Origin: Micrasema longulum
Lineage: Eukaryota > Arthropoda > Insecta > Trichoptera > Brachycentridae
Length of the DNA: 64,000 nt
Assembly (NCBI GenBank): GCA_022494885.1
Contig: JAGVSM010004236.1
Coordinates: forward strand, 1-64,000
Reading direction: 5' to 3'
Made by a program: the position numbers and the translations under genes. Positions 22,230 through 33,539 of the stretch are shown one piece after another. Positions within the stretch are counted from its first letter, which is position 1, and each line of letters starts with the position of its first letter. Under the pieces are notes generated by a model. It was given only the letters and a program-made list of their open reading frames with translations. It was not told where the DNA came from and did no database searches.

Positions 22230-22990
22230 TTTACACCCAGGAAATGGATGATTTATATCCCACACTGCCTGACGATATTAATTCATAGAACAGTGAGCAT
22301 TGGTTTCCCGGTAAGTCTCGCAGTTCTACAATCAGTCGTCATCAAAATTTGGGATGAAAAACACATTTCTGTGTATAAAATAAAATCAGAACTTGCATAA
22401 ATTGAAATCGATTGTAGGTTAGTCCACCTTGAAGTTATCATGTTGGATCTTTCGCCTACTATGTTCTAAGGTTGGTTATTAGTAAAGTCTACATGAAAAA
22501 ATAATTTTAACAGTTATTTTACTTCAATATGTTATAGTTCCTGGACGGTATCTGGTAAGCCTAAACTGATCATACTGAATTGATGTATTAAATGATCAAG
22601 ATATCCTGAAAATGATGTACAATTACAGTTCCCTATACATGACCGAGGAAAATACTGATGATTATAGGATAACAAAAGAATGTTTGAAGTAAATATAAGC
22701 TTTATGATTTTCCAAAGTCATTTATTTTGTAAAAAATCACCTAATTAGAATTGTTTTGATGTGAATTAGTATTGCTTAATTTATTTATTTTTAAATACGT
22801 AGTTTTATTATGTACAAGCAAAAATTTCAACTCTGAATCACTCGTAAATAAATACAGCCCTCTCAAAAATGTACCAGTGGAATGGGAAGTATATATTTTG
22901 CAACAGAAAACACTTAACATTGTCGTTCGAACCAAGTCCATGTGTGCACGCAACGATCCATTGGAAGACATATGCTCGGTGCTTATCGAG
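22230..22990. other. No recognisable element
   Basis: ORFs on both strands at 22741-23097 overlap each other and the LINE remnant that follows. No domain was recognised. Confidence 0.4.
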
Positions 22991-22999
22991 ACTGAATAA

Positions 23000-23285
23000 G
23001 AAATGAAGATATTAGGCGCCAAACTGGATTCATGTGTAGATATCATGTAACTTACAGTAAAATTGAAATGGCAGTGAAAGGACACTTGGCGAGACAAAAT
23101 AATGATAAATAGATACCTGGAATATTAAAGTCGAGACCATAGGCAAACAAATGAAGTGTTGGAAGGCTATAAAAAAGATGGGGCGACGACATTGCTTCGA
23201 TAACAGGTAGCAGTGCATGCATTGGAGAAAACAAGACTGAAGAAGAAGAACAGAAATTCAGTACCAAAAACAAAGCATTGATTCT
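23000..23285 (+). pseudogene. LINE ORF2 C-terminal remnant
   Basis: The plus frame reads NEDIRRQTGF, KGHLARQNNDK, a stop, then SRP..NK.SVGRL.KRWGDDI and ASITGSSACIGENKT. This parallels the common LINE block GHVARQ-D-RW, RP--KRSVGRPPTRW-DDI and IAGSxWMxxAxNR. In-frame stops and missing upstream domains show a dead fragment. Clade not assigned. Minus-strand ORFs here are shadows. Confidence 0.7.
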
Positions 23286-23514
23286 AACTAGAATTACCGC
23301 TCAAGACATTTTTTTTGGCTGATTTGATAGCAAATCTTTACTAAACCTAAGAAAAAAAGTAGTTTTATTCGGTTACTCGAAAGTTCAACCAGAAAATGCT
23401 TGTTAGCACTAAATCCAATCGGGCTGAGGCGTATACACGATCGAAAACACCTTCGTCCGAACGAATTCGTGCATAGAAAGGTATCAGAACATAGTACATA
23501 GCTTTCAACCAAAG

Positions 23515-24127
23515 CAGTGGTCGGCAAACTCATTAATCAAAAGAGCTGAAGATCAGCAGTAAAACAATTAAGATTTCTTTTAGGAGACAAATTTAATATC
23601 GTGTTAAACGTTTCTACTTGAAAGCTAAGGAACTTTATTATGTAGCACAAGATTTGCGTATTCACCCTCTATTTCAAAAAACAATCTTTGAATTGGCGAT
23701 GATAAAGAGCATAGGCTGTTGTAAAAATATGTTCACAATCTTGATTAACAATTGCAAAACGTTGAATTTTTTTTCAGTATATGTCTACGCACAAAGCGCT
23801 TCCCCGGGAACGATGCTTTGGTAAAAAGCATCTCGTGATCAATTTTTGCTTTCGACATAGAAACAAAACTTTTTCTCACTCCGGTAATACGTTTTGACCC
23901 ATCTGCTGAAATTGAAACAATTTTATCGAGTTTAAGATTATGTTTCTCTGTATGACAACATTTTCAATATCTTTGCCACGTGTTTGATCTTTCAGTGGCA
24001 ATAATTTTTATTTTTCATTGGGACCCGTTGACAATAAAAGCGAAAAGTTAAACTTAGGCTGTGTGAGCCACACTCGAGTGGCTAATGAGCCACATACGGT
24101 TCGCGAGCCGTGGTTTGCCGACCACTA
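23515..24127 (-). mobile_element. hAT-type element, internally deleted
   Basis: The ends carry inverted repeats: CAGTGGTCGGCAAAC at 23515-23529 and the complement of TAGTGGTCGGCAAAC at 24113-24127 (one mismatch in 15). The interior on minus encodes LDKIVSISADGSKRITGVRK, SFVSMSKAKIDHEMLF, EALCA, LLIKIVNIFLQQPM and EGEYANLVLHNKVP, which in order resemble the middle of ZBED/GTF2IRD2-like hAT transposases. Stops and frameshifts split these blocks. The element is 613 bp against several kb for autonomous hATs. An 8-bp target duplication is not convincing in the flanks (AACCAAAG and AGCTATGG). Confidence 0.8.
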
Positions 24128-24139
24128 AGCTATGGGAAA

Positions 24140-24390
24140 CAGAATACGGAGAAGAACCACGCCTCATTGTCTAGGAAATTACTTTGCACCTAAAGATAAA
24201 TCACCCCCGGGTTAAGGTGAACTCTTTCAACAATAATGTATTAATAGGTTTATTAGATTTCATAATTCATGAAAGAAATTACCTTAATTAATAACAATAA
24301 TAACATCCTTCGTGTACAATGAAAACAATTATTTTTTTTGTTTATGTTTCAAGTTGTATTTAACTACGCATTTCTTTTGATTGTTGCGCG
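24140..24390. other. Unassigned flank
   Basis: AT-rich, nothing recognised. Confidence 0.3.
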
Positions 24391-24396
24391 GTATTA

Positions 24397-24785
24397 TTGA
24401 CAGCCCTGAAATTATGCGAAGCATTAGCTTTTATGTTCCGGATAACTAACTACTTTAGACAGCTTCAGCATAGACTTTTTCACATTCCAATATACAGGAC
24501 CAACCTGCTTTTGATTATGCTTGTTGGAAGGACTATCTCTATGTTTAACAAAATTACTTTAGACAATGACATTTTTCACGTCTCTGAGGGAGTTTTTCGC
24601 TACAAGATTCTTTTACATTTTTAACATATTATTCTATGGATATTATGTTTCCTTATGTGTTATTTTTAGATATACCTCTAATTTTACGTTTTTATTTTCA
24701 TTATTTCTATATGTTTGAATTGAGATATTCCATTTTGTAATGCTGAAATAAAATTAAATAAATTAAAATTGAAATTGAAAAAAAA
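24397..24785 (+). pseudogene. LINE ORF2 extreme C-terminus and 3' tail
   Basis: The frame encodes FRQLQHRLFHIPIYRTNLLL, VGRTISMFNKITLDNDIF and HVSEGVFRYKILLHF, a pattern (RT----R--S-FN------DI---S---F+) common at the end of Jockey/CR1-type ORF2. A stop at 24622 is followed by a short 3' UTR and a tail AATAAAATTAAATAAATT. No upstream RT domains remain. Confidence 0.6.
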
Positions 24786-24932
24786 TTTCAAAATATTATA
24801 TTAATTACATGCCTTACCAGGTTACTCTGTATCCAGAGCAGTAATTACACTTTCTTAGTAAAACCAGTGAGTATGTAACACCATAATTGACGTATTATTA
24901 AAAAGACACGTTAAAAAAAAGGCTTTCAGTGT

Positions 24933-24968
24933 CTCGTGTCTTTAGTGACACTCGTGTCTTCAGTGACA
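24933..24968. repeat. 18-bp tandem duplication
   Basis: CTCGTGTCTTTAGTGACA is followed directly by CTCGTGTCTTCAGTGACA, one mismatch. Confidence 0.9.
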
Positions 24969-25249
24969 TTCTCCAATAAATTGATATTCGAAATATGGCG
25001 TCGTGTAATAAAAAAATCCTTAATTGCAGTTAACATAACAACTATTATATCTTTTCATACCGAAATACAATACAATTTATATTGAAGTATTTTTCAATTT
25101 ATTTTTAAACTCAGTACATAAAAATAGTTATACTGACAGACAGTTCCGTAGCTATGGTAACGAGTCACATACAATTTGAACTAATAAAATATGTGTGTCT
25201 CTTTCTCTTGCATGTGTAGTGATTTTATGTCTTTTATATATTACGACAA

Positions 25250-25610
25250 GGATGGAGAACATTTTGGAGAAGTAAACATAGACGTCTAGGCATTGACGGG
25301 AATTTTGGCTGATTTAAGTAGATACTTTATACACTGTGTAACATTCACTAATCTGGCATTGTTTGGTTTTACATATTTTTCAAACTGTTGATTTTTGTGA
25401 AGTCAAAGAGGTGAAACTTATATTGATGCGGGTAAGAACATACTGACTGAATTATTACATGGGTACTAGGCAACATTTGTTTTTTTCTCTGTTTACGTAT
25501 TCAGGGATTAGTTAAATCAATAATACTTTGAGTTTGTATAAATTTCTGTAGATATGGTCTGTATTTTATCCCCTTGAGAGTTATTATGATTGACTCCATT
25601 TTGGAATTTA
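25250..25610 (+). repeat. Family E, diverged unit continuing into next unit start
   Basis: GTCTAGGCATTGACGGG, TGTGTAACATTCACTAATCT, CTGTTGATTTTTGTGAAGTC and TACTAGGCAACATTTG occur in E order. AATACTTTGAGTTTGTATAA and TTTTATCCCCTTGAGAGTTA then follow, the beginning of a second unit. It shows again that units were joined head to tail. Confidence 0.7.
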
Positions 25611-25625
25611 GACATTTAAAAAAAT

Positions 25626-25824
25626 CATTTTTAATAATTTTTTTTAGGTAAAAGAAATATTTGCCTCCTTACAATTTATCCAAATGTTTTATTTTGAAGG
25701 CTATTTTCAACGATTTGTATATAACTCACTATTAGAAAATGAAAATCAAGTTGGGGTAGACTGGGATTCGATCCGCGGGCCTTTGATCCGTGAGTACGAG
25801 ATACTAGCCACGGGACCTCAACTC
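25626..25824 (-). repeat. SINE family A copy
   Basis: The minus strand starts GTTGAGGTCCCGTGGCTAGT and has box B-like GGATCGAATCCCAGTC and body CAACTTGATTTTCATTTTCT. It ends at a poly-A run (T run on plus near 25636-25645). Confidence 0.85.
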
Positions 25825-26401
25825 GATTCTGAAATTGAAATTTGCTGACTTGCTATCAAATAAACTTGTTTTTTATGCCATTTTAACTTCATTTTTAATT
25901 AAGAATTACATGCGAGTAATTTTAAAACTTTTTTTAAGATGGGTGTTGAATTTACTATTCACTTTGCTTATTATTTACAATTTTTGTATTTCTCAAAGTC
26001 GTTTTCCAGTTTTTAACAAGCTTTTATTTTCTTTTTCATTTTTTGAATTTGGAGTGGTATTTTACAGTGGGCCAATCAAGAGATTCTCAGCATATTATGT
26101 TGTTGTAAAGGGGAGTCATTTTAAGGCTGAGTTAATATGGGTATGGTATTAAATAATTTGAGAAATGAAAATATTCGTGTCACCGAAAATTGTATTAAGT
26201 TTATTCGAATGAATATTTGCCACATAAAATAAGAAATATAAAATGCGAGAACGCGTGATAGAATCCCTTTGTTAAGCACCGCTCACAAGAGGTTTAAATT
26301 TTAGTGACGCTTGTGACTTGAGTCATTATTCTTTTAGATTTTCCCCGCTTTATAGTATTTGAAACACTAATCGCTGGTTAAAGCCTTTGAAAAGCTTTCA
26401 G

Positions 26402-26465
26402 CTCGACCTACCCAACCTACCAACCGACCCATTCACCCACCCCTCCAATTCAAATCCCCCCATTC
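26402..26465. repeat. C-rich low-complexity tract
   Basis: Runs of ACC/CCAACC units (CTACCCAACCTACCAACCGA and CCCACCCCTCC) ending in CCCCCC, standing out from AT-rich flanks. Confidence 0.8.
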
Positions 26466-27864
26466 GATTTAGCCTTTTCTAAACCCGATTGTGGGCCACA
26501 GTGGAAACCAACTTCATTGTAATTAATCCCACTACCTCTTGGAAGAATGGAATCGGTGAAAGCCTTTCCCAAAAAATCTGTAATTTGTATCAATTCGTCC
26601 CTCGAGAGGTTGTATTGTTTTATAATTGGCGACTAAGAGAGAAATCTGAGACTAACAAAACAGAAATTCTTGTATGTATAATTAATGACAACAATCTCCT
26701 TGTAACAATTTGCTGTAGTGATAACAATTATTAAGTTTTACAAACAGATCTTTATTTATGACAAGAATTTTTAAAATTTGTACAGGTAGTGTTATAAACA
26801 ATTGTAGTATCCTAGATGATGGTTCTCGGCTCGAACAAGGATATCGAGTAGATATACTGAAAGTCCTGCTAATGATGTTGTGGTCGATGCGTGCAGTTAT
26901 ACGGGAATATTCATAAAAGAGATGGTTTTGCGCTGTCGTATTTATTGTTCCTTGACTTGGCACAATAGCGTTATACTAAAATAGTATTTACTATCCATGA
27001 AAATAAATTTATGCGCAGTATGCAAAATTACTTATAAAGCCAGACAGGATTTAGACTGATCTTGTAACATGTAAAAAAAAATTTGGAAGTATTTCCGAAA
27101 CATTTTTTTGTGAATCTCCGTTTAATTTTTAATTTATGTTTTCAATGCAAATTTGATGCTTTAATATTGTTTATGAAAATATTTTCCTAACTTCAAGATA
27201 AAACTGTAGGAATAACGTTGAAACTTAATCATTGGAACTCTGATCTCATTTCTCCAACATAATAATTAACTGCGTTGATAAAGTTTGCAAAACTTCCACG
27301 TAACATATAATAAAACAAGGGAAAGAATCCTCTCAACTTTCAGAAATATGATACAAACAATTGTAATTAAATGTCAACGCAAAGTTAGAAGTTAATATCA
27401 TAATTATTACACGTAACTGAACTGTATATTATCTCTCCATATGTAACACAACACAAATGAAGAACTTTTACTTAACTGAGTTACTGTTAACACAAATTGT
27501 ACCTGAACTAATTATGTAAAATGTTATCTTTTAACGGAATATACCTCATTTATATACCAAATTTTTGTGCCTTACACACCGCTAGGTGCGGGTAAAGGAT
27601 AAAGATAATACTCAAACTAGGACATGGAATGTGATTATGATATGTTTAAATTCTTTCGTCATCTCTCGATTCTGTTAAAGCCGTCATCTGTTGACATTTT
27701 CGTAAAAATATTATAGATATATCCCATATAATCGCGCTGCAATTTTCTCTTACCAAAACAAATTGGACTGAATCCTCGCGCTGTGCTATGTTCGTCTAAA
27801 TAGCTTAAGCCGAGCATTCAAAACACAGTTCTTGAATTGAAGAACCCACAAAGAGCCGTAAAAG

Positions 27865-27883
27865 CGGTAATCTCCAATTACCG
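27865..27883. promoter_or_regulatory. Inverted repeat with TAAT/ATTA arms
   Basis: CGGTAAT (27865-27871), 5-nt spacer, ATTACCG (27877-27883). TAAT cores suit homeodomain proteins, but this is only a motif observation. Confidence 0.25.
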
Positions 27884-28069
27884 AAGTCTCCAATTGCTGG
27901 GAGGGAACCGCTCAACATACAAGATGCGAATATCCTTAGGGCGTGGGCGCGGGCGTATAATTTAATAAGTGTTAATGCAATTAATATTAGTTTTATTTTT
28001 CATTTGAAGCTTTGAGAAGATATATCTTGAAAAAATTTCAAAGCAATAAATGATTTTCATATATTTTGT

Positions 28070-28253
28070 TTTTTATTTTAAAGTAATATTGGCGATCTTA
28101 TAGTTTACCGTAATATTTCAATTTTGGTGGCCATTTTAAACGAGTTGTAAATATCTCACTATTAGAAAATGGAAATAAAGTTGAGACTGAATGGGGTTCG
28201 AACTTCGGACCTCTGATCCGTGAGTCAGCAACACTAGCCACGGGACCCCAACC
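28070..28253 (-). repeat. SINE family A copy
   Basis: Minus: AGGTTGGGGTCCCGTGGCTA head, box B GAAGTTCGAACCCC, body CAACTTTATTTCCATTTTCT, tail region GGTAAACTATAAGATCGCC. Confidence 0.9.
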
Positions 28254-28259
28254 TAATTC

Positions 28260-28815
28260 AAAAGTATTATTCATATTTCTTTTCTTCATCATCTTCAAGC
28301 CAAGTTTAGACCAACGTTTAATAAGGGCTCTGTTTATTCATTCTGTATGGTCATTTTGTCATGGTAGTTCATCTTGTAGGAGACCACCATCTTGCTCACT
28401 TACCCTCAACTGTCTCTGTTACTACCAACGTATCAAATTTCTTTTTTATTTCTTCCGAAATGGGATATAATCCTTTATCTGGATGTCGTGGAGACACTTT
28501 CGCTTATTGATAGTTTCTGAAGTTCTGATAGTTCATGAAATGAATAGCATTCATCTTCAAGGTTTTACTTTCTATGGCCTTTTTCCTTATCAAAACTCAA
28601 ACGTTTTTGTCTGAGCAAGCACATTCAATGGTTTTTCGTTTAATTTTTATTTGAATCATTTCAAAGTGTTAATTATTTATATAAACATAAATCTAGAAAC
28701 GAAACAATTCAAAGAAAAAGTAGTGACAAATAAATATTAAGGGCAAACACTATGGAATACAGGTTGATTAAAGGCGCAAAAAATTCTTTTTTTTATTGAT
28801 TAGTTAAAATATTCA
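28260..28815. other. Unassigned sequence
   Basis: No repeat match or ORF was recognised between two SINE copies. Confidence 0.35.
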
Positions 28816-28819
28816 ACTA

Positions 28820-29004
28820 TTATTTTTTTAAAAAGAAATATTTGTGTTCTTATGATTTACCGAAATATTTCATTTTTATGGCCATTTTCAATGACTTGTA
28901 AATAACTCACTATTAGAAAATGGAATCGAGTTGGGGTAGAGTGGGATTCGAACCACGAACCTTTGGTCCGTGAGTCCGAGACACTAGCCACAGGACCACA
29001 ACCC
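28820..29004 (-). repeat. SINE family A, well-preserved copy
   Basis: Minus: GGGTTGTGGTCCTGTGGCTA head, GGTTCGTGGTTCGAATCCCA box B, full body, and AAATATTTCTTTTTAAAAA end. It is one of the least diverged copies in the window. Confidence 0.9.
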
Positions 29005-29009
29005 GATTT

Positions 29010-29500
29010 GCTGGTTTTGGTTAAATATCTTTAACTAATGATTTAATAATTATAAATCAAACGCTGATTTGAGTCTACTTCTTTTGTTGGATTTATTTTT
29101 CAAAACTAAAACAAAAATCAAACAGTTATTTTGACTCATTACATTACATTGATTATATAATAACTTCAAGTAAAACATAAGTTAAAAATTAAAAATTCTT
29201 GGTATACTACTACTTATTTATTCGACCAATTGGCGCTTTCGCCCTCTGACGAACTTATATTTCATTTTGGTTATTATAAAATCACAATGTAATTCCTTTA
29301 AACATTGTTAAAAAGTTACTTAAATCAAAATTAGACCGATGTTTTTATAAACAGTTATACATGTATAGGTACTTGATAATAATTGATCGCATGATTTTCG
29401 ATTACCATTTTTATCATCTTGAGAATCATTTATAAACTAATTATTAGTTTAATGGTAACCAAGAAACAGAACTTTGCCCTCGAGAGAATAATCAAGATTA
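29010..29500. other. Unassigned AT-rich sequence
   Basis: Nothing recognised. Confidence 0.35.
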
Positions 29501-29504
29501 ACAT

Positions 29505-29665
29505 ATTTTAACAGAAATTGAGAACTTTTGGAGAAGGAATAATGGAAGTCTTGGTATTTACAGGGTGTATGCACTGTCATTGGCTGGTTTGACTGGTATA
29601 CTGATACACACTGCGTGACGTTCATCATTTTTTTTATGTTTTAACATCCATATTTCTTTAAATTA
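29505..29665 (+). repeat. Family E fragment
   Basis: TGGAAGTCTTGGTATTTACA, CACTGTCATTGGCTGGTTTG and AACATCCATATTTC in E order. A SINE A copy follows within a few bases. Confidence 0.75.
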
Positions 29666-29667
29666 AC

Positions 29668-29822
29668 CGGTTAGTGACAACCATTGGACTCACAGATCAA
29701 AGATCCGAGATTCGAACACCAGCTTAATTTCCACTTTCTAATAGCGAGTTATTTACAATTCGATGAAAACGGCCCCATTTTTTTTATGTTTTGGTAAATC
29801 ATCGAACGCAAATATTTTTTTA
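29668..29822 (+). repeat. SINE family A copy, head truncated
   Basis: GGTTAGTGACAACCATTGGA is a shortened box A region, and GATCCGAGATTCGAACACC holds a diverged box B. Body AATTTCCACTTTCTAATAGC and end AACGCAAATATTTTTTT. It is the only plus-strand copy of six. Confidence 0.8.
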
Positions 29823-29829
29823 GACATAA

Positions 29830-31560
29830 AATAAAATGCTTATATTTCAATTAATTTGTATTTGATAAAATGAAAGATCTGTCATCAGCCGGTAAAAGTA
29901 TTTGCTTACTATTTACTTTACAAGTTTACACAATCACTTTACGCAAAATTTATAATTACTTCTTTGTTGATTCCATCTATATTTATTTAATTATTTCGAT
30001 TGTTGGTTTTTGTACAGAATAAAATCCAACTAAACTTGGTGTGGATGAGATTCTACAAAACAATTATGTTTACTAGAAAATGCTTGAAAATACTTCTCAA
30101 TGTCTTTTCGACTATTTGTTAAGATTAAATCTTTAACCTATGGTGTGTTGAATATAGCTTTGTTCCAAAATACGTTAACACTGAAAATAAACTAAACTAT
30201 TTATCACCAATTTATATTGATATTGTTTAAAGCCCCTACCAAATTTTCAAATATTGGTCTTATATCATGAAGCAACATATCCGACGTCATGAATTTTTTT
30301 AATTCGGCGTTAGAGAACAAAATCAAAACAACATAACATTAATCAAGAAAAATCAAAACGAAAAACACGTCAGCCTGATAAAAGAACTTGTTTCCGAATA
30401 TATTGGTCAAGTGTCTGCAAATATACTTATGGACATTGTAAAGCTATTATCTTTGAACAATGCAATTAAAGTCCGTCGAAGATAACCTCTAGAACAATTT
30501 GGCACCTGAAGTGGCCATCAATCGCAAACAGAATTCATAAGCTGTATGCATAGAATTAAGAATAGTCCAGAAACCGCATACGCGCATCAAACAGAAGGTG
30601 ATAAAACTACTCTTAAACGAGTAGTTTTACGTTTCGACCTATTAGTTTCTTAGTAGATGTCGTTGAGTACGCACCTCTCGATTTGGGCCTTGTGCCATTT
30701 TAAAATATAGCAATACTGCTTGAGATATAAAAAAAAACAGGATGGGATCACATCTCATGTGTAAGTGCCAAATATATGTGTAAATAGCAACTGCATTACT
30801 TAAAAAAATAATTATTTTTCTATCTGTCAGATTGTCAAAGAAAATAAAATGGGCATTTTGTTTGTGTTGGCAGGGTCGTCATATTTTTTACGCAACTTTA
30901 CTTATCTAATGAGAAAACTATTGAAAAATGAACCTTTCGGATTAAACAACGCCGTGGTCGACATTTGACAGATATTATCTTTAAAACATCAAATATTATT
31001 TATCATGATATAAAAGTATCAGTTTCATGTAAAATAAAATTTTCATTAGTTTTTAAGTTCAAAGTTCATTAATTATATTACTCTTATTAAATGACCCTTT
31101 ATTTATCTACTCTGTTGTGTCAATAAATTTTTCCGCGTGTTCAATAAAATTTTTGAGAAATTGACATATTGCTTTTTTTTTCGACATGATTATCTTATAT
31201 TTGTGTTATGATTATATTTTTGGCGATCTGGCAAGACTTTACACATGCAAAATTGGGACAAAGTGAGAGGTTTTTTAGGCGTCCGATGTATTCAAATATG
31301 ATTCTACGCTCCTTCTAGACTATTCTTAATTCTATGGCTTTATGTATCTCACAATAATCCATCCGAGACTTAAGTGACATTGGCGACTTTCATTATTGAT
31401 GTTCATGCATCCATATAGTTCAACATTAAACTAAAACCATCAAACATTTGTGGTGCGTAGCATTTGCATAAGTCAATCGCTTTATCTCGTTATTTGCCCA
31501 GTAAAATAAAATTATGAAATTATTACTAAGTTATTAGAAAAAAACTAACTTCGTATCTTG
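29830..31560. other. AT-rich sequence, no gene recognised
   Basis: No long ORF and no repeat shared with the rest of the window was found. Confidence 0.45.
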
Positions 31561-31564
31561 GAAA

Positions 31565-31845
31565 TGTTCTTTTATCAGTGCTAGCTGATGAAAGAAAACA
31601 CGTAAGAAAAAACGGTTTTCAGGAGAATTCCTTGAGCCCGCAAAATTAAACGGACTGCAATTGCAAAACGTATCCGAATATTCTTAGTACCAAAATGTGA
31701 TATTCTTACAATTCAAGCCACACAAATTGTCAAAATAGCTAAAGAAGAGTCAGTTTTTGTCTGCCAAAACTATGAAAAAACCGGTTTATACAAAAAACGA
31801 CCAAAATCAAGAATTTTAACTTCAGTACACTAGTAATAACCGTCA
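31565..31845 (+). pseudogene. Family K coding remnant, internally deleted
   Basis: Matches 36170-36610 in inverted orientation. The start encodes VLLSVLADERKHVRKN; after frame changes the nucleotide match continues through CAAGCCACACAAATT and ACTAGTAATAACCGTCAACT. Relative to the other copy it lacks the part between AATGTGATATT and CAAGCCACAC. The motifs recall an uncharacterised arthropod protein group with an ADERxHIRE block and a C-terminal PCHxQAVER block. That comes from memory and I could not search it. Confidence 0.55.
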
Positions 31846-31849
31846 ACTG

Positions 31850-33040
31850 TAATTTTGAAGTTTATAGAAGAACATGAAAAAATATATATTCTAAAACTGT
31901 ATCATACATATTGTTTCAAAAAAATGTATCCATTTTGTTTTTAATATTGTTATGTAATAAATACTTTTCAAAAAATTCTTACCTAAAAAAAATACTTCAT
32001 ACTACAATGAAAATGCTGAAATACCTAAACTTCAACAGCCCCGCGGAAAAATATTTTCGAAAAAGATTTTTTTATGTTTATTTTTCCCTTAATCTTTAGG
32101 CTTTAGAACATCTTTTCCACATAGGGCCATTTTAAATATTCTAAAAATAAAAAATCGAACCACCTTATTACACAAATTCTTCTACTTGTTTAAGACATTA
32201 TTTGTTGACATGTATTATGCAATCAGTCACCTCATTTCCCCTTTCATTCCATTTTTGCTCCAATACCCATATATTCTATCTCTTTCATTCAGTTGTCCAT
32301 GTACATTAAACAACCATGGTGATATTACACACCCCGTTTCACGCCTTTTGAGATCGCAAACCACGATGTGATGCCCCATCAACTCTTTTTTTTTTTTTTT
32401 AATAAAGGAGTTGCATATTTCTTGCCTTGCTTATTATGTACAAGGCTTTAACTACAAAAAGTGTGTTCCTTCTAATTTTTTGACCATAATGTGCAGATCT
32501 GGTGGTGAAAACTCATACAGGAGAAGCCGGACTATTGACAGACATAAGCAGATCTTCCGTTCCACTTTGAGAGCGTTCGGCATTTTGTGTCAGATTTTAT
32601 TTATTTCAACAATCACTTTTACTATTTTAACTATGTACCCCATTAACTCTTACACACGCTGAACTCTCCTCATAGAAAATATTGATTAAAGGCAATTCAT
32701 AAAATGTGTAATAGCAAAATCAATTCCAGTGGGTAAAAATATTTCATTACAAATTTACTACTTTTAAACAGTGAATGCTAATTATTTGAACTCTATAGTT
32801 CATAATAAATGCAGATAACTATTGCCAGAAGTTCACGAGCCTTCACCAAACTTAACCTGTACCGAGAATATTTAACTTTACAGTTCACTAACTGGCTGAG
32901 CAATGTATTATTAATTTATCGATTGAACTTAAATAATAATTCATGCTTGTTTCATTATTTGAACAAACTTTTGACAATTCCACTTAGCAGAAGCTTAGCA
33001 AAAACTTGCAACTCAAGTCACTTAAAGACTGTATGCTTAG
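31850..33040. other. No gene recognised
   Basis: AT-rich with short chance ORFs. A T run occurs at 32387-32400. Confidence 0.4.
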
Positions 33041-33044
33041 AGAT

Positions 33045-33520
33045 TTATTTATTTATTAACGGCCTTAGCAAATTTGCACAGTTTACATACATGTTACTTA
33101 AACAAAAAATCATTTATAAATGCAGAACATAATAAATACATAAGCTTAAGACAGAAAATAAGGATAGTAAATGAGAACAAATTTATTAATAAAAAATAGT
33201 ACAGTAGCTCAGTTTAACCATGGCATCCCACACACTCTTTTTTAAAACTAACAAGAGATCTGCGAAACGCAAGAAGATCAAGCCCAAAAGACTCCAAGTC
33301 ACTGGAGGAGTTTACTAGTCTACAGATTCTTGACATTAGAGAATTAAAGACATAGTCAGATTCGGAAAATTTGACATGCAAACAAATATTTTTTTTAGTG
33401 ACACGGGAGGGAACATGTAAGAAGATTGTTTGTAACAGAGAATTGTGAAAATAATTGTGTAATTGCAATAATAAGTAATGTAATATGATACGAGTATGAC
33501 GCAAAATTGAACAAGAAATT
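33045..33520 (-). pseudogene. LINE ORF2 C-terminus and 3' UTR
   Basis: The minus frame (33504-33214) encodes LLQTIFLHVPSRVTKKNICL followed by FNSLMSRICRLVNSSSDLES and FGLDLLAFRRSLVSF. It lines up with the plus-strand remnant at 35537-35761 (LLKQMTFNVPIR, APMSRLCPIVNS, DLDFF). The plus strand at 33040-33056 is TTTATTTATTTATTA, the complement of an AAATAAATAAA tail, placing the 3' end there. Upstream RT domains are absent. Confidence 0.65.
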
Positions 33521-33539
33521 TCTCAGGTAGAAACAGTAA

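Larger units (their letters stand above)
25830..28060. other. Mostly unique sequence, no clear gene
   Basis: The ORF at 25835-26152 is Phe/Leu/Ile-rich and typical of AT-rich noise. A 93-codon minus-strand frame (26963-26682) contains STRYPCSSREPSSRILQLF but I recognise no family. 27820-27960 is GC-richer, with CGGTAAT/ATTACCG arms. No splice or homology evidence supports a gene. Confidence 0.4.

Noticed and set aside
23507..24135. 8-bp hAT target-site duplication
   Set aside because: AACCAAAG and AGCTATGG do not match well enough, so the duplication was not claimed.
25835..26152. 105-codon Phe/Leu-rich ORF, membrane-protein-like
   Set aside because: Composition is what AT-rich random sequence gives. 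No family recognised.
26682..26963. 93-codon minus-strand ORF with SSREPSSRILQLF
   Set aside because: It looks less random than its neighbours, but no family, frame extension or second copy could be shown.
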